Assembly (NCBI GenBank): GCA_963669155.1
Contig: OZ022593.1
Coordinates: 19,945,683 to 20,009,682, forward strand
DNA: 64,000 nt
Direction of reading: 5' to 3'
From: Arbacia lixula
Taxonomy: Eukaryota; Echinodermata; Echinoidea; Arbacioida; Arbaciidae
Under the pieces are notes generated by a model, which saw only the letters and a list, made by a program, of their open reading frames with translations, was not told where the DNA came from and made no database searches. Both the position numbers and the translations under genes were made by a program. Positions 24,901-34,556 of the stretch are shown one piece after another. Positions within the stretch are counted from its first letter, which is position 1; each line of letters starts with the position of its first letter.

Positions 24901-27900
24901 CCAGTAAACAATCTTAGTGTTTTCAAATTCTGAACTCCACCTTCCATACAATCAGGTTTCAATTAAAATGTACACATGTGTGGGAACTAGTGTGGAAGTG
25001 GTGGCACTAGAGGTGATGGTGTGGTGGTGGTTGTGGACCTGTGGTGGTCGTGTGGTGGTGGAGGTTGTTGTTGTTGTGGTGATGGTGGTGGTGTGGTGGA
25101 GATGCATGGTAGTATAGTGGTGGTGGTGTGTTATGAGGATGGTGGTGGTAGCGGTGGTGTTTTTTTTATGGTTTGGAGTGGAAATGTTTGTGGTGGTAGT
25201 GTGCGCATATGGTGGTGGTGGTGGTGGTAGTGGTGGTGGTGGTGATGGTAGTGTGGTAGTGGTGTGGTGGTAGTCCTGTGATGGTAGTGATAGTTTGGTG
25301 ATTGTATGGTGTCGGTGTGGTGGGGTGTTGTAACCTCATGTCTGCATGAAATTTTCCTTTCCTGATTTCTTTCTCTAGGCCGGCCTATTGCTTAAACATG
25401 TATTTATGTTTGAGACTATGTGGAGCTGCCCACACAAAGTGGTGTGCACCCATTGCGTGCTGTGTTTTGGAATGTTATTCCAGAGAATTAAACACAAACG
25501 TTGGCCTGCCCCTGTAAGGAAGGGGTCATAAACAGAGCTTGCACTACTTTGGTCATCCTTCTGGGCAGACATCCACAAGGAGGCGGCATATTTGCCCCTA
25601 ATCCTATCCCTCGCCTTGCCGATATATCAGAAAATGTCAATTGCCACCAGTGGTAACCCATGCCCCCACCTCCCATCCCCTGCCCTCGAATTCGAACAGT
25701 GTGCTGAATTCTTACCAAGGACTGGCAAGTGGCCCTCGTACACGCAACCACCTAATGCAGGTACAATGCAGGCTATGGGAACGTGTCCTGTCTCAGACAG
25801 CTGTCGCAGTGAACTGGTCTCTCCCTGAACCACTTCTGTCACTGTGTTCTGCCTGTGGCTGTCCTGGCCTAGTCAGCGAGAAAGGAACATCATAGACAGG
25901 TATTAACATGGACACATGGACAAAATATATGTGACGATTGCAACTATTCACGCCGAGCATCGCAAAGGCACAATAAAGCCAAAAAAAAAAAAGGAAAAAT
26001 CAGCAGAAGAGTAGTGAGAGGACTTTTTATATTTTTGATAGACTTTAAAATGCTCTTTTAAGGTAAATTTTTACAACCCCTTTCCACTTTTATTCCATTG
26101 TGATTATTTCGATGAGGTTTTGTAACTATTTCTGATTGTTTACCTTTCTTGAACCAAGCTGGAAAGTTGACGACCTTTGCTCCTGAGAAGATTCCATGAA
26201 TTTGTCGGAAAGGAGAGATACGCCTTGGGTGCATCTTTGGACTGCAGCAGAAAAAATAAGAAAACAACAAGGCACCAGATCTAATCCATAGATATTCTCT
26301 TATACCCTTCCCCTTGGACCTACCCCATAGATATTCTCTACTGCCCTTTCGCTTGGACGTATCCCATAGATGTTCTCTGCTTCCCTTCTCTTGAACCAAC
26401 CTCATATATGTTCTCTACTATTCTTTCTCTTGGACCTACCACATAGATGTTCTCCACTATCATTTCTCTTGGACTTTCCACGTAGATGTTCTCTACTACC
26501 CTTTCCCTTGGACCTACCACATAAATTCTCTCTACTACCCTTTCTCTTGGACCTATCCTATAGATGTTCTCTAGTCCCCTTTCTCTTGGACCTACCACAT
26601 AGATGTTCTCTATTAGCCTTTCTCTTGGAACTCCTTCATACATGTTCTATACTACCATTTCTCTTGGATCTTTCCCATAGATATTCTCTACTACCCTATC
26701 TCTTGGTTCTACCACATAGAGGTTTTCTGCTCTCCTCACTCTTTGACCTACTACATAGGTATACTCTATTACGCTTTCTCTTGGACCTACCACATATATA
26801 TTCTCTACTACCCTTTCTCTTGAACCTATCCCATAGATGTTCTTTACTACCTTTTCTCTTGAACCTACCACATAGATGTTCTCTATTAGCCTTTCTCTTG
26901 GACCTAGCACATAGATGTTCTCTACTAACGCTTCTCTTGGACCTAACACATAGATGTTCTCTATCAGCCTTTCTCTCCGCCTCCTTCATAGATGTTCTCT
27001 GCTATCATTTCTCTTGGGCCTACCACATAGATGCTCTCTACTACCCTTTCTCTTGGACCTTTCCCATAGATGCTTTCTACAACCCTTTCTCTTGGACCTA
27101 CCACCTAGAGGTTCTCTGCTCTCCTCACTCTTGGACCTACCACATAGGTATACTCTATTACGCTTCCTCTTGGACCTACCACATAGATATTCTCTACTAC
27201 ACTTTCTCTTGAACCTATCCCATAGATGTTCTTTACTACCCTTTCTCTTGGACCTACCACATAGATGTTCTCTATTATCCTTTCTCTTGGAACTCCTTCA
27301 TATATGTTCTATACTACCCTTTCTCTTGGACCTATCCTATAGATATTCTCTAGTCCCCTTTCTCTTGGACCTACCTCATAGATATTCTCTATGAGCCTTT
27401 CTCTTGGAACTCCTTCATACATGTTCTATACTACCCTTTCTCTTGGACCTATCCTATAGATGTTCTCTAGTCCCCTTTCTCTTGGACCTACCACATAGAT
27501 GTTCTCTATTAGCCTTTCTTTTGGACCTACCACATAGATTTTCTTTATAAGCCTTTCTCTTGGAACTCCTTCATATATGTTCTATACTACCATTTCTCTT
27601 GGACCTACCACAAAGATGTTATAGAGGTTCTCTGCTCTCCTCACTCTTTGACCTACTACATAGGTATACTCTATTACGCTTTCTCTTGGACCTACCACAT
27701 TTATATTCTCTACTACCCTCTCTCTTGAACCTATCCCATAGATGTTCTTTACTACCTTTTTTCTTGAACCTACCACATAGATGTTCTCTATTACCAATTC
27801 TCTTGGACAGATTCCATAGATGTTCTCTACTATCCTTTCTCTTGGACCTCCCACATCGATGTTCTCTAGGGTATTACCCTTTTTCTTGGACCTACCACAT

Positions 27901-30328
27901 AGATGTTCTCTATTACCCTTTCTCTTGGACCTACCACATAGATGTTCTCTATTACCAATTCTCTTGGACGGATTCCATAGATGTTCTCTACTATCCTTTC
28001 TCTTGGACCTCCCACATCGATGTTCTCTAGGGTATTACCCTTTTTCTTGGACCTACCACATAGATGTTCTCTAATACCCATTCTCTTGGACCAATCCCAT
28101 AAATGTTCTCTCCTCCCCTTTTTCTTGGACTTACCCCATAGAGGTTTTCTGCTCTTCTTTCTCTTGGACCTATCCTATAGATATTCTCTTAGTACCCTTT
28201 CTCTTGGACCTACCACATATATATTCTCTACTATACCCTTTCTCTTGAACCTATCCCATAGATGTTCTCTACTATCCTTGCCCTTGGACCTACCCTATAG
28301 AGGTTCTCTGCTCTCCTTACTCTTAGACCTATACATAGATGTTCTCTATTATCCTTTCCCTTTTTTTCGTTTGGACCTACCCCATAGCGGTTCTCTGCTC
28401 TCCTTTCTCTTGGACGTATCCCATAGATATTCTTTACTACTCTTTCTCTTGGACCTATCACATAGATCTTCTGTACTCCCCTTTCCCTTGGACTTACCCC
28501 ATAGAGGTTCTCTACTCTCCTTTCTCTTGGACCTATCCTATAGATGTTCTCTATTACTCCTTTTTCTGGACCTATCCTATAGATGTTCTGTACTACCCAT
28601 TCTCTTGGACCGATTCTATAGACGTTCTGTGCTCCCCCTTTCCTTGGACTTACCCAATATAGGTTCTCTACTTTCCTTTCTCTTGGACCTATCCTATAGA
28701 TGTTCTCTAGTCCCCTTTCTCTTGGACCTACCTCATAGATGTTCTCTATTAGCCTTTCTCTTTGAACTCCTTCATATATGTTCTATACTACCATTTCTCT
28801 TGGACCTAGCACAAAGATGTTCTCTACTACCTTTTCTCTTGGACCTACCACATAGAGGTTCTCTGCTCTCCTCACTCTTTGACCTACTACATAGGTATAC
28901 TCTATTACGCTTTCTCTTGGACCTACCACATAGATGTTCTCTACTACCCATTCTCTTGGACCGATCCCATAGATGTTCTCTACTCCCCTTTTTCCTGGAC
29001 TTACCCCATACATGTTTTCTACTCTACCTACTCTTGGACCTACCACAGATATTCTCTATTACCCTTTCTCCTGGACCCATCCGATAGATGTTCTCTACTA
29101 CCCTATCTCTTGGACCCTTTCTCTTGGATCTACCCCTTGAACCTACCCCTTTCTCTTGGAACTACCACATATATATTCTCTATTACCCCTTTTCTTGGAC
29201 TTATTCCATAGAGGTTTTCTACTCTATACCTACTCTTGGACCTACCACATAGATATTCTCTATTACCCTTTTTCCTGGACCTACTTCATATATGTTCTAT
29301 ATTACTTCTTATATTCAACCTACCCCATAGCTGCCCTCTCCTTCTCTTTATCTAGGAATCACCCCATTGATGTTCTGTACTGAATTTTATCTTGGACCTA
29401 CCCCATAGATGTTAATGCTGAACTTTCAACCCTCATGAAGACATGGTGGACATCATGTTTGTTATTCATGTAGCAGTCTGTACAGAGGTCAATGGCTGTA
29501 CATTCTGTGCATCTCCATCGGATCCCTGCAATCTCATTCTTATCGCAACCATCGCACCAGATTTTGACATGCAGCACCCCTGCATGAGTAAGGAATTTTG
29601 AGAAGCAGAATAATTATATTTCTACATTATAGAATTAAACGATTGTGCTATAAAAGTACAAACCCACAGCAAACCATGAATTCCATTGCTCTAATTTAAT
29701 TATGACAGTTATCTTGAGTAATTCATGGCCGTTTTACCTTTGGCGTTTTTTAGCGGAACCTCTGGCTGGTGTACACCAAAATTGAGTTGTTTGCCTGTTT
29801 GCCAGCATGTGCACACTTAGTATTCCACAAGTTAATCTACAGTATCCCATAACTGGTCAACCCATAAGTAGAGACAAAAGTTTGTATATGACCAATGACT
29901 GATGCGATCCTTCACAGATTTAATTCCAGAGATTATCAGCTTAATCATTTTAGTTCCATGATTGATATTGAGGTAGCAAGTTTGGTGAAATATGTGCGGT
30001 AGAAACTTCATTTGATTGCAAAAATTGTTTCGTAATACATCAAGCACTACAAATTTCTTGACGATATTCATATTTGAAAAGGGGATGAATGGAAGGCCAT
30101 TGTACCTGATTCTGCACTACTAAGGATTCGGAGGTCGTAGGTGTTGTCGTATCCAGTGCGGTAGAGGCCCTTCCCGCCATTATCCCACTGCACCATGACA
30201 GTACGATCAGGAGGACGAGGGTGTGGACCCTTGACCAAGCTGATCACGGTACCCACATGACCCCGGCCCCCATCTTGGTTCTTGTAGGCCCAGTCAGGGC
30301 CCCGGATGACCAGAAGCCCAACTTCCAT
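15751..30328 (-). CDS. MIB2-like: MIB2-like E3 ubiquitin ligase family, copy B (complete, 18 coding exons)
   Basis: Complete copy, about 999 residues after splicing. Approximate domains: MIB/HERC2 1-75, ZZ finger 76-133, diverged second MIB/HERC2 region 134-218, two MIB repeats 219-387, ankyrin repeats about 400-745, basic then acidic linker 760-931, partial RING 932-999. Each exon is listed separately. Exon phases match at all 17 junctions, which is strong support for the model. Start is the ATG at 30328 just downstream of a likely splice acceptor, so a non-coding first exon is likely. The gene lies head-to-tail with copies A and C. Odd points: intron 2 is a 39-bp minisatellite, the RING lacks its first cysteine pair, and the second MIB/HERC2 domain has lost its usual core. 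It could be an active adaptor or scaffold rather than an E3 enzyme (inference). A diverged MIB1 is the alternative family assignment, but MIB2 fits better by length and by the ZZ-to-second-domain spacing. Confidence 0.92.
16179..16693 (-). CDS. MIB2-like: Copy B exon 17: disordered linker before the RING
   Basis: 515 bases, 171 full codons, open throughout. Gly/Ser/Pro/Lys-rich stretch (SKKGSKKGSKEKEK), Ala-rich patch, then an acidic segment (RRMQLEDEDPG) and a second basic stretch (AAKNKQSKKR). No folded domain recognised; it probably spans ankyrin and RING regions. Equivalent in C: 39289-38775. Confidence 0.88.
17282..17463 (-). CDS. MIB2-like: Copy B exon 16: last ankyrin repeats
   Basis: 182 bases. 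DALVAYLVTHGASLDVPDY is ankyrin-like and leads into a helix (LPALTEIEKRL). Acceptor CTCACACAG. Equivalent in C: 40059-39878. Confidence 0.9.
17520..17870. repeat. GGATTAGAAGGTAGAGA-type repeat, intron 15, copy B
   Basis: Degenerate purine-rich repeat of about 40-50 bases just upstream (gene sense) of exon 16. Equivalent in C: 40080-40480. Confidence 0.7.
18394..18612 (-). CDS. MIB2-like: Copy B exon 15: ankyrin repeats
   Basis: 219 bases, exactly 73 codons. Includes HTAVSEGVINDNMDIVEILV and GATCDTPNDWGYSTLRIA, two ankyrin repeats. Acceptor TTTTACAG, donor GTAAAA. Equivalent in C: 41244-41026. Confidence 0.92.
19082..19208 (-). CDS. MIB2-like: Copy B exon 14: ankyrin repeat
   Basis: 127 bases. 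VSVLIEKCPRLVEARCWEGY followed by TPLMSAA is a clear ankyrin unit. The acceptor is TTGCGTAG in B and TTTCATAG in C (41840-41714). Confidence 0.88.
19708..19860. repeat. Palindromic TTCCGAA-type repeat, intron 13, copy B
   Basis: A second member of the same family, 35 bases from the exon 13 donor. It shares the GGGGAAGCACTC start and AACTGTA end. Confidence 0.7.
19895..20061 (-). CDS. MIB2-like: Copy B exon 13: ankyrin repeat
   Basis: 167 bases in B and 170 in C (42675-42506), an in-frame one-codon difference. FTPMMNAASR fits an ankyrin TPLMxAA start, followed by AMFDLLMGGSADLKAVNT. Donors are GTGAGT (B) and GTAAGT (C). Confidence 0.85.
20080..20459. repeat. Intron 12 minisatellite, copy B (short allele)
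   Basis: Degenerate repeat of about 40-55 bases with the core GATACAAGCCCTGGTTCC and CATAGTCCACAGTC. It abuts the exon 12 donor at 20459. Confidence 0.75.
20460..20616 (-). CDS. MIB2-like: Copy B exon 12: ankyrin repeats
   Basis: 157 bases, 52 full codons. Clear ankyrin consensus: SIVELLLNYGADVGAVSPTG, then GHKECARHLLQHGADVNLK. The donor GTAGGAG is where the intron 12 minisatellite begins. Equivalent in C: 45473-45317. Confidence 0.92.
21175..21329 (-). CDS. MIB2-like: Copy B exon 11: ankyrin repeats
   Basis: 155 bases ending at a strong GTAAGT donor. Contains NNVEMVHLFLERGAF and EGYSSLYIATL, both ankyrin-like. The early GT at the GAGG|GTTATT position was rejected because only the later donor keeps phase 2. 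Equivalent in C: 46196-46042 (His to Arg in the first helix). Confidence 0.86.
21791..21900 (-). CDS. MIB2-like: Copy B exon 10: entry to the ankyrin region
   Basis: 110 bases, acceptor TTTCTATCCCAG, donor GTAAGC. Encodes AYLQMTLNPKTDFYDATLER and then a helix ending VHPEW, typical of the segment before ankyrin repeats. Equivalent in C: 46766-46657, with one Thr to Ile change. Confidence 0.85.
22499..22655 (-). CDS. MIB2-like: Copy B exon 9: second MIB repeat, part 2
   Basis: 157 bases. AIGKVGKVVHVDGLDVKV matches the MIB-repeat second half. Phase 0 in, phase 1 out. Copy A (337-196) is 15 bases shorter, losing EKRVP near the end; copy C is 47521-47365. A decayed duplicate of this exon sits 177 bases upstream (see separate entry). 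Confidence 0.9.
22705..22832 (-). pseudogene. Decayed upstream duplicate of exon 9
   Basis: Lies between exons 8 and 9. It reads AIRRVREGFYIDTLDVNV behind a conserved acceptor (TTATCACAAG), beside exon 9's AIGKVGKVVHVDGLDVKV. The conserved Gly residues of the MIB repeat are lost. No clear donor was found, so it is probably a relic, though a mutually exclusive exon is possible. Equivalents start at 523 (copy A) and 47707 (copy C). In B the spacing to exon 9 is 177 bases, a multiple of 3, so one open frame runs through both. Confidence 0.6.
23031..23111 (-). CDS. MIB2-like: Copy B exon 8: second MIB repeat, part 1
   Basis: 81 bases, 27 codons: VRVSEDVEMVKRLQTGHGGW, the hallmark KRLQxGHGxW of MIB repeats. 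Acceptor TTGTGTCAG, donor GTGAGA. Equivalents: 802-722 (A) and 47987-47907 (C). Confidence 0.9.
23617..23766. repeat. Palindromic TTCCGAA-type repeat, intron 7, copy B
   Basis: Orthologue of 1301-1450. Confidence 0.7.
23807..23857 (-). CDS. MIB2-like: Copy B exon 7: tentative 51-bp micro-exon
   Basis: Needed to bridge the two MIB repeats. A 51-base reading (17 codons, containing GNDLRLLRMR) keeps phase 0 on both sides, and a 30-base version from a nearer AG is also possible. Donor is GTATGT. The acceptor's pyrimidine tract is weak. In this frame one A/B difference is silent and another is Leu/Ile. Equivalents: 1541-1491 (A) and 48729-48679 (C). Confidence 0.42.
24205..24315 (-). CDS. MIB2-like: Copy B exon 6: first MIB repeat, part 2
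   Basis: 111 bases, exactly 37 codons. IIGKQGVVSGKTDLGDLVV followed by HPCALRK matches the second half of a MIB repeat (IGxxGxV...DLxV...HPxAL.K). Acceptor is a pyrimidine-rich CTTATTCTTCAG. Equivalents: 1984-1874 (A) and 49182-49072 (C). Confidence 0.9.
24767..24876 (-). CDS. MIB2-like: Copy B exon 5: first MIB repeat, part 1
   Basis: 110 bases, 36 full codons. Shows the MIB-repeat pattern of a GDKV turn, a hydrophobic strand, then LEKLQxxxGxWxPxM. Phase 1 in, phase 0 out. Equivalents: 2554-2445 (A) and 49761-49652 (C). Confidence 0.88.
24980..25330. repeat. GTG-rich low-complexity tract, intron 4, copy B
   Basis: Same class as 2657-2950; any open frame here is composition-driven. Confidence 0.85.
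25716..25868 (-). CDS. MIB2-like: Copy B exon 4: diverged second MIB/HERC2 domain remainder
   Basis: 153 bases, phase 1 at both ends, 50 residues. Begins GQDSHRQ and ends CVYEGHLPVLG. The tail resembles the conserved segment ending HLPxLG that follows the second MIB/HERC2 domain in MIB proteins, as I recall the family. The core of the domain is hardly recognisable. Donor is GTAAGA in B and GTGAGA in A and C. Equivalents: 3491-3339 (A) and 50618-50466 (C). Confidence 0.72.
26144..26241 (-). CDS. MIB2-like: Copy B exon 3: start of second MIB/HERC2 region
   Basis: 98 bases after a good acceptor (TTCTGCTGCAG). Encodes 32 residues ending in HGIFSGAKVV then NFPAWFKK. The GIFxGAKVV motif is the usual opening of the second MIB/HERC2 domain, but the expected RGPDW-W-QDGG core is replaced. 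Equivalents: 3858-3761 (A) and 50992-50895 (C). Confidence 0.88.
26287..29422. repeat. 39-bp minisatellite filling intron 2, copy B
   Basis: About 80 monomers of the same family. Variant order matches copy C more closely than copy A, for example the duplicated AGGGTATTACC junctions near 27869 and 28030. Confidence 0.95.
29402..29579 (-). CDS. MIB2-like: Copy B exon 2: ZZ zinc finger
   Basis: 178 bases, phase 1 in and phase 2 out. Contains the zinc ligands CDGC, CTEC and CTDC followed by a His pair (HDVHH), so the ZZ finger looks intact. Equivalents: 7947-7770 (A) and 54270-54093 (C). The exon ends ...TSM then GG, and the donor reads ATGGG|GTAGGTCC. This donor is the sequence repeated through intron 2. 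Confidence 0.92.
30106..30328 (-). CDS. MIB2-like: Copy B exon 1: first MIB/HERC2 domain
   Basis: Residues 1-74 plus one base (phase 1). Shows the family signature: RGPDW, then QDGG, GHVGTV, VQWDNG, YRTG and YDLRIL. The donor reads CAG|GTACA. Equivalent exons are 8689-8467 (copy A) and 55020-54798 (copy C), each 223 bases. The domain in MIB proteins binds substrate (Notch ligand tails), by family knowledge. Confidence 0.92.
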
Positions 30329-31060
30329 GTTTGTCTGTCAGCAGCCCTGAATGGAACAGATATCAAAGGAGCCATGGATAGGTGAGCTAATAATGCAAAT
30401 GATAAGTACAAAAGTGACATAGCAGAAGACCAACTTTCATGTTTGTCTGTCAGCAGCCCTGAATGGAACAGATATCAGTTTAATTCAATTCTTTATTCAT
30501 TTAACAAACAAGAATAAACAACTTTCATGAACTATGAATATAAGGCATCACCAGAAAGCCGATGGTGATGGGATTTTGGGGATGTGTTTTTTTTCCCTTC
30601 ATTTTTTTTTTATCCCGCCCAGTCTCTGAAAATGCTCTGTGGAAGGGGGGGGGGGGGGGGGTGATGACTTTTTTCAAAAAAAAATTTAATCCGGGGGGGA
30701 CATTTGATATTGTGTCCCCCCCCCCCCCTTCGAAATGGTATGGGGATTATCGCCCATGTTGTGAGGTGTATCAAAGGAGCCATGGATAGGTGAGCTAATA
30801 ATACAAATGATAAGTACAAAAGTGTCATAGCAAAAGACCAACTTTCATTTTGTCTGTAGCACCCTGGCTTATGAGGAAAAAGAGATATGTAAACGGATTA
30901 ATTGATAGATAAGTTGATAATACAAATGATATCTGGTACAAAGTGACAAAGCTTGTGACCAACTTCCATTTCTGTCTGTCCGCATCCCAGAGGGCAAATT
31001 TATATCAAAAGAGGCATGGAAAGGTAAGTTGATAATACAAATGACACGGATTAGGCGATT
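30329..31060. repeat. Exon 1-start repeats upstream of copy B, with an insertion
   Basis: About 115-bp repeats carrying CTGTCAGCAGCCCTG and an ATG-like start are seen near 30330, 30446, 30845 and 30965. They are interrupted at about 30478-30768 by unrelated sequence with long G and C runs (30645-30661, 30716-30728). Confidence 0.65.
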
Positions 31061-31076
31061 TACCCCCCCCCCCCTT

Positions 31077-31105
31077 ACACACACACACACACACACACAC
31101 ACACT
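31077..31105. repeat. (AC)n microsatellite, unit 2
   Basis: Short AC tract after a C run at 31064-31073. Confidence 0.95.
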
Positions 31106-31337
31106 TAAAAAAAACAAACTATAGATCCACGCCATGGCGGGTGGGTCCACATCATCATGTTTCTGGACATTCAAAGTATCGTAAAGGGTTTCATCATAAG
31201 GCACATTGAGAAAAGGATTAATTGTGCCATCAGTCGAGCTGTAACAGACTCGAAGACATACAGTATATTACTAAGTGAATTTGTATGCATGAAAAAATCC
31301 AAATAAGGCCCTAAGAATTAAGATCAAGTTTCCTTAC

Positions 31338-31396
31338 CGGCGGCCCCGCAAGTCTGGCCTGTGACGGTGAATTAATGATGATGACACAACCAGTAA

Positions 31397-31440
<44 letters not shown>
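31338..31440 (-). other. Candidate 5' UTR exon end of copy B
   Basis: Donor GCCG|GTAAGGAA at 31338 aligns with the GTAAGTAA donors of copies A and C. In B a (TAG)n microsatellite is inserted within or next to the putative exon. Upper boundary unknown. Confidence 0.3.

Positions 31441-31446
<6 letters not shown>
31397..31446. repeat. (TAG)n microsatellite, unit 2 only
   Basis: About 16 TAG units inserted next to the candidate 5' UTR exon of copy B; units 1 and 3 have none. Confidence 0.95.
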
Positions 31447-32339
31447 AGTGATGACGAGACAGTCACTGCACCACACAGGCAGTAAAGACTACAGCGCACG
31501 ACAGTTCGAGATCGGTTGAGTCGAGAGGATACTTGCATCCAATTACTTGGTGACTCCACCTAAAACTATACGTGATCCTGGAAAACATGATGAAACGTGC
31601 CACGCCCAAATTATGCCTCGATCATACTGACATTTAATTTAAATTATTCAATATGCACGCGTACACATATACAGCCGGCTGGTATCTCACTTAGCTCAAC
31701 AAACTTTCCGAGCCCATTTAGATATCCGTAGTCTTTGCATACTGTTCTCTTTACAAATCAATTTTAAATTCAATGTTATATCTTTTATGATCGAGTTTGT
31801 GAAAGTACTGTGTATTTCTATGAGCTACTGTATTCCTTCAAATCTGATAGGTTTTCATCATATCAGGGTAAAATATGCACTTAGATTCATTATTCATATT
31901 CACTTAATAGTAGTGTATTCAATTGGCTCCCTCAAAGATACTGAACCACCAAGACTATTTTGCGTTGCAGCGGAAATTCTGGCAGGGCAGAGGTGAAAGT
32001 AACAAAAAAGCATTGCGCAATACACAGGGGCAGGAAGAGCGTATCAAAACAGATTTCGCAATATAGACTTCGCAAAATGTGTCATCACGAATGTTGCACC
32101 GGTTTGAATATATAGTTGAATCATCAATTTAAAGAGAAATGACATCCTGCTGATAAGCTGATTTGAATAGAAGTGGAAACAAAATCAAGAAACAGATTGA
32201 AAACAATTGTTTTTCGTTCATTTACAGGATGGAGCACGCTATCCTTACTACTGGGTGTATGCCTAAAATTTCTTTGTAGATTGAAAACAGTTTCAAAAAA
32301 ACATGTAAACACGACAGATGCTATTTGGCTGTTCACCAT

Positions 32340-32650
32340 CCTTCTAATAACTATCCGTTTTCTTTGTCATGCCTATTTTCCTTTGTTTTCATCTCTAGTT
32401 GTTCTATATTTATCCTTCCTTCTTTTCATCTTTTTCATATATTTCTTCTCTTCCATCTCTTTTCCCTTCCTCTTTCTCTCGTACTTCTCCCTCTTCCCTC
32501 TCTTTTTCCTCCCTTCTTTTCATCTTTTCCATGTCCTTTCTTGCTCTTGTCCTTCTCTTCTTCCTTCTCTCTCTCTTCTGCTCCTTGCCTTCTATTTCAT
32601 ATCTTCTTCCATCTTTTCCGCATTCTCCACTTCACAAGTCCAGCTCTATG
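32340..32650. repeat. CT-rich repeat, unit 2 (contracted)
   Basis: Shortest version. The roughly 400 bases that precede it in unit 1 (10640-11040) are deleted in unit 2. Confidence 0.8.
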
Positions 32651-33166
32651 TCTGCTCTATGTTTAAATGACATTATTCCTTAATCCAGATCTCTCTCATA
32701 CCATCGACAATATCTTACCCAGAGCATTCCAGAAAGCAGATCCACCAATCAGAAACGATCATGACAAGATAAAGGACATTTCTTCATCAATTAACACCAT
32801 TTTAATACTGAAGCTCTGTTGTTGGGCATACTTAATAAATGTTAATCACAACATGTATTTTTGTCCATGTTGTGTATATGGAAGACAGTTTAGAGTTTGA
32901 AGTCAGGTCTCCTCACTCCTGCTGATACGCCGAGGTTCATGTTATCGTAAATAAGTGGGATCCATATCTGTATAATATGAGTACTGTGGGTACAAGCAAC
33001 ATAACCACGCATAGAAAAGGGTGAATGAACCGCTTGCGTTCACCATAAGCGTGAATTAATTATCTCTCACACACAATGCGTAAGCATTTTTGTATAAACA
33101 GTATACACGCTGTATGAATACTGATATTGATATTGACTCCCGAAATCTCTTAATAGGTATTGCATA

Positions 33167-34482
33167 TTACATCCCTCATTAATATATTCCAGTTCGTTGA
33201 TTGGTTGAAAGGGTGTCAAATGACCACAAATAGATGAACTATTTGAAGGAAGAGAGCTCAGAGGGGAAAAAAGTACTATTTCGTGACGTCATGTCAAAAA
33301 TAGTATACAAATATTTCATGACTATGAGGGATCTTGTGGTATCTATTTGCACCGAGGTTAAGTGGAGGGCGTGCGGTACTATTTTCCCGAGACCGCAGGT
33401 CGAGGGAAAATGGTACTGCACGCCCTCCACTTCACCGAGGGGACCAATAGATTCCACAAAGTTCCCGAATTAAGATCATGAAATATTTGTTTTATATCCT
33501 TCATTAATATATTCTTTGTCCATTAATTAAATCCTTACGATGGACCTTGTAATATAATGCCCATGCTCCGAACGCAGAAGCCCGATTCAGATGTTTTGTT
33601 ATTTCCTGCGGCTTGAGCAAACCAACGGAAATTCAAGTTGCACCTCGGCCGCAACACCGCGGGAGTTCCGGTAGCGCGCCCAATGATTTTCCGCTAAAAC
33701 GCCACAAACCAGCTGGAAAGAAACGTATCGCGTTGATTTTGCGTGTTGCGCATTCACCTGGGATGAATTATGAAAATTGTATCGATCACCGATAGCCCGG
33801 ATATCGATACTCCAAAGGGAAAAATAAGACTATTTTTCACATGACGTCACGAAATAGTACTTTTTTTTCCCTCTGACGTCATGAAATAGTACTTTTCTTC
33901 CCTCTGAGCTCTCTTCCTTCAAATAGTTCATCTATTTGTGGTCATGTGACACCCTTTCAACCAATCAACGAACTGGAATATATTAATGAGGGATATAATA
34001 TTTTCTTTCCCTCTGGACTATCGATATCCGGGGTATCGGTGATCGATACAATTTTCATCGATTCATCCCAGGTAAAAGCGCGACACGCAAAATCTATACG
34101 AAACATTTCTTTCCAGCTGCGTTTTGGCGATTTAGTGGAAAATCATTGGGCGCGCTGCCGGAACTCCTGCGGTGTTGCGGCCGAGGTGCAACTTGAATTT
34201 CCGTTGGTTCGCTCAAGCCGCAAGAAATAACAAAACATCTGAATAGGGCTTCGGAGCTTAGAGCATGGGCACTATATTACAAGGTCCATGGTAAGGATTA
34301 AATTAATGAACAAAGAATATATTAATGAAGGATATAAAACAAATATTTCATGATCTTTATTCGGGAACTTTGTGGAATCTATTGGTCCCCTCGGTGGAGT
34401 GGAGGGCGTACCGCACGCCCTCCACTTAACCTCGGTGCAAATAGATTCCACAAGATCCCTCATGGTCATGAAATATTTGTAT
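33167..34482. mobile_element. Compound fold-back insertion (unit 2 intergenic)
   Basis: Absent from units 1 and 3, where GGTATTGCATACTAGC is uninterrupted. Structure is a, b, a-inverted, b-inverted. Arm a (33167-33302) pairs with about 33841-33997; arm b (33303 to about 33825) pairs with about 34003-34482. Arm b has an inner 69-bp palindrome (33362-33430) that is reduced to 27 bp in the inverted copy (34399-34425). Non-coding. A TA target duplication is possible. Confidence 0.8.
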
Positions 34483-34556
34483 ACTAGCAGCATTGACTAC
34501 ATATTATTAGAATCAATGACATTAAACGGAAGGTCAACCTTGAAATTAAATTGGTT

